Positions 11,413-22,261 of a DNA stretch of 64,000 nt are shown here, one piece after another. Both the position numbers and the translations under genes were made by a program. Origin of the DNA: Metaphire vulgaris (Eukaryota > Annelida > Clitellata > Crassiclitellata > Megascolecidae); contig CM030870.1 in NCBI GenBank assembly GCA_018105865.1, positions 1,238,501 through 1,302,500 of the forward strand. Direction: 5' to 3'. Numbering within the stretch: position 1 is the first letter of the stretch; each line of letters opens with the position of its first letter. The notes below the pieces were generated by a model. It was given only the letters and a program-made list of their open reading frames with translations, was not told the DNA's origin and searched no databases.

Positions 11413-12228
11413 GCCTAGGCTTTATGACAACTGGTTCAGAGGCTTTATGACAGGGGGTTTGTTTTATTGGTTAGAAAAAATAATGGCAATTTTTTTCCTC
11501 AAATTCGAACTACCCCGCGAGGAACTCTCACCAAACAAGGAAGATAACCTTTTTGCGACCAGTTTTTGGATTCAGACCTTGTCCCCCTCCCAAACATTTC
11601 AAATCCCCCATAATTTGGCTAGAATAAACACTGCAATTAGATGATCCGTTGCTTTTCTGTTGTAATTTCGCCACTGAATAAATGCAAGATCACAGATTAT
11701 GGATAAGCCACCAACAACTTCTAGGCAATTACAGTGTTTAATTCTAGATTGCCATTCTCCCAGACCCACGTTTTCCCCAGCTTTTAAAATTCCCCCACCA
11801 AATTTTTTATATGTTGGCTGCGGAGGTGAAAAATTTCCCAAAAAAATGTGACGAGGGGTTTTTTTTATGGAAAAATGGAAAATATAAGGATGACAATTAT
11901 TTTTCTTGTCAGGGCATTTGAGAAGGTTATAAAATATTAGGAAGGATGGCCTTTTTTTGCTTCTCACCAAATTTCAGAAGGAAGATAACCTTTTTTGCTT
12001 GCCAAGGTTTTTGGAGATTCAGACCTTGTCCCCCTCCCAAACATTTCAAAATCCCCCCATGTCAAGGTGGCTAGAATAAACAGTTTACATTAGATGATCC
12101 GTTGCTTTTCTGTTAACACATTTCTAACCAGAAATGGAAAATGTGGTTTTAAAAAAACAAAAAGGTAAAGTTTAGGTCCTGTAATAACTCATAGAGTCCG
12201 AGCCAATTTCAAAAGGGTTCTCGTCTCT
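11413..12228. repeat. Two overlapping copies of the CAGTGTTTATTCTAG family with shared flank
   Basis: GGCTAGAATAAACACTG at 11,621 and GGCTAGAATAAACAGT at 12,069 are both followed by ATTAGATGATCCGTTGC, so a piece including flank was duplicated. Left end CAGTGTTTAATTCTAGATTG at 11,731. Confidence 0.6.
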
Positions 12229-12486
12229 TATCTCCTGTCTAGGCAATCGCTCCGCAGCGTATGGTGGTATAAGCCATTAATCTGGGGTCCTCATTGCCAT
12301 TACTTGTCCCAAGACCCACGTTTTAAAACCTTCATTCAGCTCATTTCCCCATAGCAACAACGCTGCTCCTCAGTTCACCACCGCCCTCTAGCGAGTAAGG
12401 CCAAGTCAACCTTAGGCTCCTGCGAGAATCGAACCCGCGGCCTTCTGCTCCACTGTTGTTACCACTCTGCTAACTTTCCAACTAGG
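12229..12486 (-). mobile_element. tRNA-derived SINE, type 2, body B
   Basis: Minus-strand head GTTAGCAGAGTGGTAACAAC, B-box CGCGGGTTCGATTC; then CCTAAGGTTGACTTGGCC and a body with CCCAGATTAATGGCTTATAC (reverse of plus). Confidence 0.75.
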
Positions 12487-12568
12487 TTTATAAGAAATCT
12501 AAATGTCCAAATTTTGTTTTTTTTCTATGAATAGAAAAATGAAAAAACTCATTTTTAATGTCTCTAAA

Positions 12569-12570
<2 letters not shown>

Positions 12571-12607
<37 letters not shown>
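12571..12607. repeat. (CT)n microsatellite
   Basis: Pure CT run followed by GCAGGCAGC. Confidence 0.92.
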
Positions 12608-12609
<2 letters not shown>

Positions 12610-13027
12610 GGCAGCGAAACACAGACGAGACCGAAATATAGAGAAAGGTTTCAATGCTTTGACATGTGACAAGAATATACACTGTAGAAAAGGGTTTCTA
12701 GGTGTTGACGCACCAAACATTAAAACCTAAAAAAACTACATTTTACACGCATTTCTAAAAAAAACTAGGTCTAAAAAAACTAGGTTTTCCAGCCCTGTTT
12801 TGAACTCCTTAGAACGTCCAAACAAGGTTTTACAATGTTCTTATGTCGAACACTTTTAATCAATCAATCAACAAGATGAAACAGTTCAATTCAATTGATA
12901 AGATTTGCAAAGTTCCTCTCAGATGCTTGATAATGAAGAGAATTCAGCGACGCGTCTCATTCAGATTAAAGATGTTTCGTGTCTACAAAACACAATGCAC
13001 CATACTCTGCCCATTAAGAGGTAGTGC

Positions 13028-13239
13028 CAGTGCTCAATCTAGACTCCTGGACTCCGGGGAAGAGGGGGGAGAAGGAACTGACATGAGGGCAAGGAACTGA
13101 CAAGGCCGGGGGAAGTCAGCTAGGGGGATTTGGGAAGTGCTGTAAGTTGATATAGTATGCCAAAATTTCCGGGAGAATTTGAAATTTCCGGGGGCGAAAA
13201 AGGGCAATTTCCCCCGGAAATGGCCTAGATTAAACCCTC
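13028..13239. mobile_element. hAT-like MITE (CAGTGCTCAATCTAGAC)
   Basis: 212 bp, ends CAGTGCTCAATCTAGACTCC and GGCCTAGATTAAACCCTC; exact TSD GGTAGTGC. Related copies lie at 55105-55282 and 55470-55643. Confidence 0.82.
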
Positions 13240-13292
13240 GGTAGTGCCCTCACAGCCAGTGGCGGCTCCAGGGCAAATTCTAAGCATAGGGC

Positions 13293-13448
13293 CAGGGGCG
13301 TAGCGACGAGGGTATATCGGTATATATACCCCCCAAAATCAGACTACCTAAGATTTTAATGTTTTTTAAAGATTTTCAACGTTTTAAAAGATGTATACCC
13401 CCAAATCGCGTTATACGCCCCCAAATCAAATTCCCGGCTATGCCCCTG
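13293..13448. mobile_element. hAT-like MITE (CAGGGGCGTAGCGAC) nested in a CAGTGGCGGCT element
   Basis: 156 bp with TSD CATAGGGC / CATGGGGC. Contains the palindromic GGTATATCGGTATATATACC block. The surrounding element begins CAGTGGCGGCTCC at 13258; its right end is lost. Confidence 0.8.
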
Positions 13449-13802
13449 CATGGGGCCAACCATTTTTCGTATTCAATAGAGGGCATGCCCCCCCCCCCAG
13501 GAGAGCCATTTCTGATCATGGCGATTAAATACAACTTTAAACTATGAAATAAAATTAAACGATTAGCAGAGATGGATTTAGAGAATATACAACCACTAAA
13601 CAGAGATGTTTTCAAAGCAAACAGGAGACAAACATTCCGAGAGATGTTGCATTAGTTAAACTCACAAAATGAAATCCTGAATAAAGGACATCGGAGAATG
13701 TCTTTGATCTTTCTTGACACTAGAAACATATCGAAAACAATAACATCGACACTGGTCTCGGCGAATATGATGAAATAGGTTCACCTATATTCACTCCACT
13801 AA

Positions 13803-14094
13803 GGGGTCGTCCATAAATGACGTAATGCGATTTTGGCACTTTTTGACCCCCATTCGTAACGCAACGTAACAAGTCAGACCCCCTAAAATATGACGTAACA
13901 ACGGACCGACCCCCTTTTTGTCTTCCGAAGTCTTGACAAGCAAAAAATAAGGTCATCCTTTCCCCTTACCGGGCTCTCCAAATACCGTGACAAACAAAAA
14001 TGGCCATCACCTTAAAATTTTTTATTGCATTACGTTACATTTCCGGAACCTCCCCCTCGCCCCAAAGCGCGTTACGTCATTTGTGGATGGCCCC
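13803..14094. mobile_element. PIF/Harbinger-like MITE, copy 1
   Basis: 292 bp. Left end GGGGTCGTCCATAAATGACG and right end CGTCATTTGTGGATGGCCCC form about 20-bp TIRs; TSD TAA on both sides (3 bp, fitting PIF/Harbinger). Contains the GACAAGCAAAAAA module. Confidence 0.85.
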
Positions 14095-14104
14095 TAAATT
14101 CGCA

Positions 14105-14382
14105 TCAAAGTCAGAATTCTTCCCAAGCTCTTACCCAAAGACCGGACTCACAGGGCAGCACGGATCTCCGTTTCTGAGCCCTCAGTCAGGGGCGCAATGC
14201 CGCGAACACGGGGTCAGTGTACCGCATAGCGTGCCTGTTTAACCTGTGCAGAATTATCACTGCTACCCATTTGTCACTGTCTCCAGCGAGTGAAGGCCGA
14301 GTCAACGGTAAGGCGGGTGTCAAACCCACTACCTTTGGATTTCCACGCCAATGCTGTTACCATTCTGCTAGCTTCCCACCCT
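14105..14382 (-). mobile_element. tRNA-derived SINE, type 2, body A
   Basis: Same tRNA head as the other type 2 copies (GCTAGCAGAATGGTAACAGC), then a body containing ACTGACCCCGTGTTCGCGGC. It ends near CCCAAGCTCTTACCC. Confidence 0.7.
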
Positions 14383-14423
14383 TAAAGTAAGTGAAGTAAA
14401 ATCTTGTTAATTTATATAGTGCT

Positions 14424-14638
14424 CAGGGGCGTCATTTGAGGGGGCAGGGAAATGAAAAAATAATGTATAATGTATTAAATAAATAAATAAATGTGAAATG
14501 CGCAAAAAAATCGCAAATTTTGCCCAAAAATATTTAAAAAAATCGCAATTTTGCCAAAATTGGCCCAAACATTTGCAAAAATTTTGCTACCAAAAAGTTG
14601 TCTTGCCTTCACAAGAAAAGTGTGAAATGACGTTACAG
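14424..14638. mobile_element. hAT-like MITE (CAGGGGCGTCATTT)
   Basis: 215 bp, exact TSD ATAGTGCT; right end GTGAAATGACGTTACAG. Interior is repeated GCAAATTTTGCC-type sequence. Confidence 0.85.
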
Positions 14639-14639
14639 A

Positions 14640-15160
14640 TAGTGCTATGGAGTGTAGTACAGTATAACCATTAATATTGCATAGCTGGTGTCAAATCCAA
14701 AGTCAACAAATGATGCAATTCAACACTAGCACAGGTAAATGTCAACTGTTGTTCTGCATAATCACAATTTGAACAGCCATTGTAACAATTACATATAAAT
14801 AATAAATAATAATAAATAAATAAATATAATAAATAAATATATATATATACATTTATTTATTTTTATATATAACAAGATATATACACATTTATTTACTTAT
14901 ATATATAACAAGTAACAAGTATATGCAGTATTGTAAAGCGCTCTTGTCTTTGGCCATTTTTGCCATGCTTATTGCACTATATAAATTGTCTAGTAAATAA
15001 ATAATAATAATAACAATTAGCTGACAAGAGTGACAAAATGACAACACTAAAGAGGAGGCTGCCATAAAAGCTACCATACGAAGTCATGTCATAGATGTCT
15101 CATAACACACAAGAAACACGACAAAAGCAGAAGAAGAACGTAGGACGAAACAATAAAAAC
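14640..15160. other. AT-rich 3' side of COQ9; expected last exon not found
   Basis: Contains a retrotransposon 3' end (14,930-15,015) with AAT tail. The terminal COQ9 exon should be near or below here, but no frame resembling its C-terminus follows an acceptor. Confidence 0.4.
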
Positions 15161-15316
15161 CTGACGAATGCATTTTCCAAACTGTGTTAAATTGTCAATT
15201 CTACGATCAAGAAACTGCCACGTCTTTTGGAAATCGTCAGAAGAATCTTGCAACATGTAGAGTTCAGTGTTGCCGTAGACAAGTCCCAGCGTTGCACGTT
15301 TCGTGTAGTAGTTGAA
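15161..15316 (-). CDS. COQ9: COQ9 exon e
   Basis: 156 nt, 52 codons, phase 0 on both sides. Acceptor ACAACTGTTGTAG, donor CGTCAG/GTTTTT (weak after +2, but at the position where vertebrate COQ9 also splits). Encodes FNYYTKRATLGLVYGNTEL, then YMLQDSSDDFQKTWQFLDRR. A following exon of about 30 residues is expected at lower coordinates and was not recognised. Confidence 0.93.
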
Positions 15317-18300
15317 CTACAACAGTTGTCGAGAAAAACCTTGGTGACTACTTTTTCGAACAGCTGCATTCTGCAAATACCCGCAGTGCTTTTCTAGGAA
15401 AAAAGGTTTGGAAACTCGTGTCCAGGGCCGTCATCGAGAGAAATTTTCCAGGCCCCTGCCTGGGCAGAGCAGTGACGGGCCCCTAAAAAGTTTTGACACT
15501 TTTTGGTGGTCATTACCTTTTTTTAGTCAAGTGTCAAAAAGTGGTGAAGACCTCTTTTACGCTTCAACAAAAACAGATGTGGGAACGCCGTATCTGTATG
15601 TTCCCAAACGCATTATTACATATCCATAATTATATATACAATTTGGAAAAAAGGTGTGGGAACGCCGTTCCCGTGCATTCCCACTGAAAAAAGCCCTGAA
15701 CACTGGTACTCAATTTTTCTATTGCAACAGAATTGTGGAACTTATTTCAGCTCCAAAATAGTTCCATGGTGTATCTCTCTTTTTCAACCCTGCTATCCCT
15801 GTAGCAAATACATCATGAAGCCTAAACATCGGCCTTACGGGGGCGAAGAAATTGGAAGCCACAGAAATGTTGTATCTAATATCGGCATTTCAAATGCTTC
15901 AAGTGCCCATATGTCCCTTTTCCTCAATGCCAACATCTATGCTCATCAACACTCCACCTTCACTAATCATGTCTTTAATCCACTTCTTCAAAGTTCAGCT
16001 CTTCCGTTGGATGCTCGTTTTTACCCATCGCTATTCTCTGCATCTCATCACGACATTTTTCACATAGTTTTGTGAGGTGGAAAAAATTTCTGAAAATTTC
16101 CAAATTTCCGACGTATTTTTCAGAAAATTTCCTAAAAAGATAAAATTTATTCAATGTAACTTTAATTGAATAGCAGAAATTATTCTGGAGGACTGATAAT
16201 TATAGTGTAGTACACAACTATTTTACTGTATAACACCGAACTGTCACATGATCGGGGTTTACTTGCTACCGTGCTATTGTTAAGATTGAGAAACACTGAA
16301 CAGTAAACGTATTATCTCAAGTTTTTTTTCCAGGAAAAAAGGTTTGGGAACTCTATTAAGCTAATTTCAGAACAACATCTGTTTTATTTTTTAAACAAAG
16401 AAATTATATATGAATCAGCATCAGCTCACTGAACACTTGAAAATATACAGGTTATTTAAAGAAATAACTGTATTTTACAAGAAAATGAAAGAGACTCAAA
16501 GAGTTAATATATCAAGGCTCTACATCAACTTCCAGAATCTGACAAAAAGATGTGGGAATGCCGTTCCCATGCGTTCCCACTGGGAAAAAAGCACTGACTT
16601 GCCTTGGTATTTGTCAGCAACAAATCAACTCTTTTCTTTATACAAAAGATTGCATTTCTTCCCACTTACGTCCGTTGAACGATCGCCGGCAAAATACCAA
16701 ATATCGTCGACCATTGTACAGCCCTGGCGCAGGGCGTCTGGTACATTCTGAGGCAGAGCCATCAGAGCCATCGCCTACAGCAATCGACGATCAAACTCTC
16801 AATCAATTCAAACTCAATGAATATTAGTAAAAGAAAAAGTCAACAAGTCCTTCCCGAGCCTCATGGGCTCATAGGGTGGCGCTGAACTCCATCGCTATAG
16901 CCCTCAGGTAGGCGTGCAGTGCCACGCATACGGGGCTAGTGTATCGCGTAGCGTACCTGTTTGACTTATCGCAGGGATTTTTTTAATCACTGCTTCTCAT
17001 TTTACCACCACGAAAAAGGCCGAGTTGACCATTAGGGCTCCTGCGGGACTCGAACCCACGACCTCCTGCTCCATCGCCAAACGTTGTTACCACTCTGCTA
17101 ACTTCCCGCCCAATGAATATTAACTATCCATTTATTAGCTTAAACTCTATTAATCAGAACTGTATGTCAATCTCAGTTAAATTCTAATCTAGGCTTTTGA
17201 AATCCTAAGTTCTACATGCAAAATTTTATAATTGAAATGAAAACTAAATGTCAACAAATATTAATCACCAAGGGGCCATCTATATATTACGTACACATTG
17301 AGAGGGACGGGGTATTGGATTTAGGATTTTGTGTGCAGATGCATACAAGGGGGGTTTTTGTGACTGAATGCATAGGGAAGCATAAATATATATACAGGGT
17401 GGCACACAACAAAAACGGACGATATTAAATGCAGTATTTACTGCTCTTACCGGCCCTTCCATTAAACCAACAAACCAACGGAACTCAATATAGAGGAACA
17501 GCAAACAGTTGAAAGTTAAGAGTTAGGACCAGGACTGATGAAAGAAGAAACAAAAAGAACTGGAAAATCTGCCAACAAATCTATATGACAGGAGAATGGC
17601 AAAAAATCTGCCAACAAATATGCTTAAGAATCTATGAGAAGTCAAAATATACCAGCAGAAGCAATAAAGAATGGCCGAAAATGTAAATTTTTCAACAATC
17701 ATATGACAATGATTCGATTACAAAATAATGATTCCGATTAAAGTAAATGCAATGGAGAAAACAGATGCAATAGGATTCCTTGGAGAGGATCAGTTTGGGT
17801 TCGGAAAGGAAAAGGAACACGGGATGCAATCGGACAGAATGCTAAGTGAGAAAGACTTCAAAATGGAAAAAATATTAAATGCAGTATTTACGTTTGTAGA
17901 TTGGAGGATTTTGATGAGAGCACTGAAAAGGGTGGGGAGCCCTTCCAAGAGCCTATAGACTATAGAGTCAGTGGAGGAAAGAGGGGAAAGGAAGGGAAGG
18001 AGTAAGGAGGGATGTCCACTGCGCTGTTTGTTCAACATAACATCCCTCAGATATTGATTGCTGACTGTTTGCAGATGCATCAAACAGGGTGGTGGGATAA
18101 ACTAATTTGTACTTCAGAATGGGGTTTCCAGACAAAATGAAGGAATTTAGCTATCTAGGAAGTCTGATAACAACTGGGTCCAACAGGGGTCTGTAAAAAA
18201 TATGACTATTGTGGACAATGAGAAAGGAAGATATAAAACAATTAGAGAGCTTTTGAAATATATTTGAACGTAAAATACACAGGCATAAAACAACATTTTA

Positions 18301-19286
18301 ACAGATCCCGTTATAACATGACTCTCTACTAAGAACAATAATCAGAAAAATTATTATTATTATCTAGACAGGAACTTATATAGTGGAGCTGGATACCTGG
18401 ACCTGTCGAGAGACGAAACACATGACAAGGCCTGCCAAAGTCATTGCTGAGCTGTACATATTTATCATTCACAAGAAGTCAGGGGTCTGAAAATAAATGT
18501 GTCTTCAAGACAGGCAACATTTTAACAGACCGGAATAATCAGTTATTATTATTATTATTATTAGTTCGAAAGTTATACAAAAAGTCATGGACCACAATGT
18601 ACAGTCCTGTGTGATGCACTACTATATTGGATGGTATTGGATATAACACACCTCGGACCTAAAGTACTAAATTTACAGACCTACTATTAAAGTAGGTTTT
18701 AATAAAGTAATACTATAATTGGAAAAAAAATTTTCTGGTAACTTCTGCTAAAACACAGATCAGAACAATTGATCAGTTGTCAGATATGCCACAGAGAAGT
18801 GAAATGCAGTGTTAACCTGAGGCCAGTTGCTCATGTGCGGTATAATCATGCGCAGTCTGGTCTCAACTGCATCCCTGATTATTGCTCGAGTTCCCTTTTT
18901 CCTGAGACGTGAAAAAACAACAAACAAGACTTTAAAGGCAAAGCTCTCTTGACCTTGGTCTGCTATGACTATAGCGCTATACAAGTTGGCATGTTAATAG
19001 GTAAAAAAAGGTAGGTCCCATACTCGAGTTGGAGCGTTGGGTTCCGGCGCTTATCTCCGGTCTGGGCAATCAGCAACATAGGTGGCATACACCATTAATC
19101 TGGGGTAGGTTGCCATTACTTCCCCAGACCCACGTTTTACCTCGCAGCCTAACGCTGCTCCTCAGTTTACCACCACCCTCTAGCGAGCAAGGCTGAGTCG
19201 GCCTTAGGGCTCCTGCAGGAATTGAACCCGCGACCATTTGCTCCATCGTCCAGCGTTGCTACCACTCTGCTAACTGCCCTAACTTT

Positions 19287-19340
<54 letters not shown>

Positions 19341-20172
19341 CAGCAATATAACACTGCAAAATTGAGAAACTAGAAGACTGGTTTCACATGTAACAATCAA
19401 AACACAGCGACAACACATATCATGATCAGAACATTTTACCAAAACACATGACTGAAAATGATTTCTAAAATGCCTCACTTTTCGGGGTCTTTAGCGGCAA
19501 TTTCTGCTTCGTCTGCCAACTTCTGACTCAGTTTTTCGTTTGAACTTCGAATAAAATACAGAACTAAATCACCGCCACCACGGGCGAACACGCCGTGGAC
19601 TGTTGAAGAAAGCCCCATTTTTTCAGCTCCTGTCACAAATTGTCACAGAGTCTAAGAGTGCACAGGGAAAATGTAACAGAATATATATTATTTTATAAAA
19701 GCATAGGCATAGATCCCATGAGGGTCCTGGGGTCCGGACCCTCACTAAAATTTGGTTGTGAGGGTCCACAATGCATTGGACCCTTGTGAAAATCCGAATA
19801 AATCTATATTGTACCGTTGCACGATCATTTAATAAATTGATATGCTGGATAGATAATACACGTAGATATTATCAGCAAATGGTATTTTGGAACATTAGGC
19901 CTAATAAGTAATACATTGTAAGAATTATGCTAAAAGGGTTAGGGTTAAGGTTATGGTTAGGCACAACGGGTGGACCCTCATAACTTTTACTACAGATTGA
20001 CGCCACTGAATAGAAGACAATACAGTGAAAGGTCAAAAATTCAGTTCAACAGCGAAAAATACAACTCCACATACCAGCAGCCAAAGCCTTCGATGACCAT
20101 CCATAAGTTGGGACAAACTCCAGCGCGGCTTTCAAAATGGCATCCTTCGTGTCCGACTCCCGAGCATTTTCA
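15161..20172 (-). CDS. COQ9: COQ9, ubiquinone biosynthesis protein, five consecutive exons (partial gene)
   Basis: COQ9 is a mitochondrial matrix lipid-binding protein that supports COQ7 in coenzyme Q synthesis. Exons on the minus strand, in order, are 20172-20075, 19629-19479, 18901-18817, 16774-16670 and 15316-15161 (98, 151, 85, 105 and 156 nt). All have GT/AG borders and their phases (2, 1, 2, 0, 0) join into one open frame of about 198 residues. Diagnostic stretches are DAILKAALEFVPTYGWSS, MGLSSTVHGVFARGGGDLVL, RDAVETRLRMIIP, MVDDIWYFAGDRSTD and TELYMLQDSSDDFQKTW, which match the conserved COQ9 core as I remember it from vertebrates, including the same exon junctions (STD/FNYYT and RQ/). 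The transit-peptide exon is only tentative and the last coding exon (about 30 residues) was not found. Introns carry SINEs, a LINE fragment and MITE-like repeats. Confidence 0.95.
15385..16600. repeat. Two copies of a TGTGGGAACGCCGTTCCC-containing repeat
   Basis: GGAAAAAAGGTTTGG(R)AAC starts at 15399 and 16334, and GTGGGAAYGCCGTTCCCRTG ends at 15653 and 16551, next to GAAAAAAGCMCTG. They look like CAGTGCTTTTTTCC-type elements, but no target duplication was found. Lies between COQ9 exons d and e. Confidence 0.45.
16670..16774 (-). CDS. COQ9: COQ9 exon d
   Basis: 105 nt, exactly 35 codons, phase 0 on both sides. Acceptor GATTGCTGTAG, donor GAC/GTAAGTGG. Encodes AMALMALPQNVPDALRQG then CTMVDDIWYFAGDRSTD; the MVDDxWxxAGDxSTD block is typical of COQ9. 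Confidence 0.95.
16845..17112 (-). mobile_element. tRNA-derived SINE, type 2, body A
   Basis: Head GGGAAGTTAGCAGAGTGG and B-box GTGGGTTCGAGTCCC; body with ACTAGCCCCGTATGCGTGGC, and tail GAGGCTCGGGAAGGAC. It lies in a COQ9 intron between exon d and exon c, same strand as COQ9. Confidence 0.78.
17700..18200 (+). mobile_element. Degraded LINE reverse-transcriptase fragment
   Basis: Encodes GFLGEDQFGFGKEKEHGMQ and MLSEKDF, then WRILMRALKRVG and later MKEFSYLGSLITTG, typical of RT fingers and palm in non-LTR elements. Much is deleted. It lies within a COQ9 intron in the opposite orientation to COQ9. Confidence 0.6.
18817..18901 (-). CDS. COQ9: COQ9 exon c
   Basis: 85 nt, phase 2 in and phase 0 out. 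Acceptor TTTTTTCACGTCTCAG, donor CCTCAG/GTTAAC. Encodes KKGTRAIIRDAVETRLRM and IIPHMSNWPQ. The RDAVETRLRM run is strongly conserved in COQ9. Confidence 0.95.
19040..19282 (-). mobile_element. tRNA-derived SINE, type 2, body B
   Basis: Head GTTAGCAGAGTGGTAGCAAC, B-box CGCGGGTTCAATTCC; body shares ACGTGGGTCTGGG and AGATTAATGG with 12229-12486. Sits in the intron between COQ9 exons b and c. Confidence 0.75.
19289..19340. repeat. (AAT)n in a COQ9 intron
   Basis: About 17 units, joined directly to the head of the SINE at 19040-19282. Confidence 0.92.
19479..19629 (-). CDS. COQ9: COQ9 exon b
   Basis: 151 nt, phase 1 in and phase 2 out. Acceptor TTGTGACAG, donor GAAAA/GTGAGG. Encodes AEKMGLSSTVHGVFARGGG, then DLVLYFIRSSNEKLSQKLAD and EAEIAAKDPEK. 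The GLSS..(x)G..LxLxF pattern aligns with the COQ9 core. Confidence 0.93.
20075..20172 (-). CDS. COQ9: COQ9 exon a (start of conserved core)
   Basis: 98 nt, entered in phase 2 (one base completes a split codon) and left in phase 1. Acceptor ...TGTTGCAG, donor G/GTATGTGG. It encodes ENARESDTKDAIL followed by KAALEFVPTYGWSSKALAA. The ALEFVPxxGW motif is a hallmark of COQ9 and of the related bacterial TetR-like fold. Confidence 0.93.
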
Positions 20173-20495
20173 CTGCAACACAACATCAACAGTGGTGGTT
20201 ACAGTTCAAGAACTTCTTGGTGAGGGGGGTCAATGAATTTCTAGGAAGTTGGTGGGGGATGCAATGAATTTGTAAAAAGATGGTGACTTGTAGGGCTTGG
20301 GCGTGGTAAACCCTGATAAAGGCTGACAAGAAAAAAAATGTCAGTGGGGGATGCATCCCCAGTCATCCCCAAGGTTGAACTGCCCCTGAACATCAACCTC
20401 CACAAATTCTATCAAATATTCATGCATGCTCACATTGCTGAATGAAAATGATAATCCTACCACTAAGTAAAACATATTAAAACCAACATTGCTGT

Positions 20496-20763
20496 CAGCG
20501 GCGTAGCCAAAGGGAGGTTTTGGGAGTCAAACCCACTTGGCTGCTGAAAACAAAATGTTTTTAATGAGTTTCCATGCATTTTTAATTTTTTGACATGACT
20601 TTGGGAGTCAAACCCTCCTTGGGTATAGAACGTAGACTGTAACGGTGTTTAAGAGGCAAGGACCTTTTTTTGTTTGTCAAGATTTTTCAAAAGTTGGAGT
20701 TGGTCACGATTAAAAACCAAAATACAAACCCCCCCCCTTCAAGAAATCCTGGCTACGCCACTG
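20496..20763. mobile_element. hAT-like MITE (CAGCGGCGTAGCC)
   Basis: 268 bp, ends CAGCGGCGTAGCCAAAGG and CCTGGCTACGCCACTG; flanks ATTGCTGT / ATAGTTGT. Module GACCTTTTTTTGTTTGTCAA inside. Confidence 0.72.
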
Positions 20764-20823
20764 ATAGTTGTAGATTTTATAAAACCAGAAATAAAGCTTT
20801 GCATGGTTCAGAAAGTAAGACCA

Positions 20824-21083
20824 TGGCTTACGACTCTGATCCTGAGGAGGAACTGTCTTCAGAATCGGATGAACTGGTCACCGATCCGGAGTCTATACCC
20901 GAGGAAGTTCCAGCGGCAAACCACCTTCGACTCACTGAAACCCAATTACACGTACAACAGTCTAAAATGGCTAAGTTTGGGGACAGGTCGGTCACACGGG
21001 GAAATCCAGAACTGTGGAACTCACTTCTGGACTACGTTACAAACTCTGACTCTCTAGGAATTTTCCTAAGTAATCTTAATTAA
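20824..21083 (+). mobile_element. Short ORF ending in a LINE-like C-terminus
   Basis: 87 codons from ATG. The first half is acidic (DSDPEEELSSESDELVTD), the second half (KFGDRSVTRGNPELWNSLLD) resembles the conserved FGDRxF..APxLWNSLP end of many LINE ORFs. It may be a retrotransposon end fused to other sequence. A real exon is the alternative. Confidence 0.35.
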
Positions 21084-22206
21084 ATGATGATGTCTCCTTA
21101 ATCATATCTGCATCATTTAGTAAAGAATTTGTTTTAAAACTGAGATAGGTGAAAGGTACCACAAGTGGGCTTCTGACTTTGATGCTATTTTTAAGCTTAC
21201 CTACTCATTTTTACAAAACTTTGAATACGTATGAGCTTAGAACCAGCTGAAAAATCTGCAATATCTGACCATTTCTGTTTCCTTCTTTGCTTAAAAGTGA
21301 AGTTTAATCTTATTTTCTGTTTTTTATGAGAATTATAACACTAGTTCATCGTTCTTTGTTTTACACAATTCCATTACATATGCTACATTTATAATCACCT
21401 TGATTAATATTATCTTATAAGTTTTATTGTGTTCTATTACAGCTTGTTTGTGTATCTTGTTTAGATTGTACATTACAACCCGATTATTATGTCCTGCCCT
21501 GATCTATCTCACTTTTGGTACCTTTTTCAATAACTGTGCTCTAATATTAATAATAATTATTTCAATTTTCTACTGATAAATTATGAATAGTTATGGATGA
21601 AACTTTAGAGGTAGTTTGCATATATGACAATTAATACTGAGATAAAATTTCATCTGTAAATCTTGTATAAAATAACATCAACCTCCACAAGTTCTATCAA
21701 AAATATTCATGCATGTCACATTGCTGTTATAAAATTTAGTTTAAAAATTTTGAATGCTTTAATTTTGTCAAAAATAAATGCTCAATTTTATCGAAATTTG
21801 AATTTGATAGGCATGTTGTTTTGATGCTGGTATCTCTGAAATGGCCAGGTATATTTCTTTAAAACTTTGCTGTGACTGAGCTAATATAGCCTCAATATAT
21901 GCAGACGCAGTATATATATATATATAACTCAAGAACCTCACAAATGGTACCGTTTCTCCCAGCGGGTCACATATATATCACATATATTTCTATGTTTATT
22001 TTACATATATTTAATGTGTTTTAAATTATTTCAGTCCATATTCCGTGGTTTCTGCTGTGTGAACCGCGGGTAGTCAGATCGCACAATAACCAAGGATCGC
22101 ATTATCCGCTAATATTTCTGTCTAACAAAATCCGCTGAACCAAAAGATTTTAAAACTGGGCACTTTCATCAGAGGCCCATCGCGCCGTTGCCATTCAAAG
22201 CCGTAC
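21084..22206. other. AT-rich, no gene seen
   Basis: Includes a second copy (21,676-21,728) of AACATCAACCTCCACAA-type sequence also present at 20,389-20,441, so at least part is dispersed repeat. Confidence 0.5.
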
Positions 22207-22261
22207 CCAACAGAGGCAGAGATTTCGAACGAAGCGAAACAAGAATTCTCGAATAGACCAT
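22207..22261 (-). CDS. Candidate COQ9 first exon (transit peptide)
   Basis: An ATG on the minus strand opens MVYSRILVSLRSKSLPLL, which is basic, Ser/Leu-rich and lacks acidic residues like a mitochondrial presequence. A GGGTACGG donor follows in phase 1. It lies about 2 kb upstream of exon a in sequence without recognisable repeats. A further exon converting phase 1 to phase 2 would be needed, and I did not find it. This is inference from composition and position only. Confidence 0.25.

Noticed and set aside
15025..15110. Terminal COQ9 exon
   Set aside because: A minus-strand stretch (MVAFMAASSLVLSF) weakly recalls the C-terminus, but an in-frame TGA separates it from any acceptor.
19703..20009. 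MITE starting CATAGGCATAGATCCC and ending GATTGACGCCACTG
   Set aside because: The ends are only partly complementary and flanks TATAAAAG/AATAGAAG differ at three positions; left unassigned.
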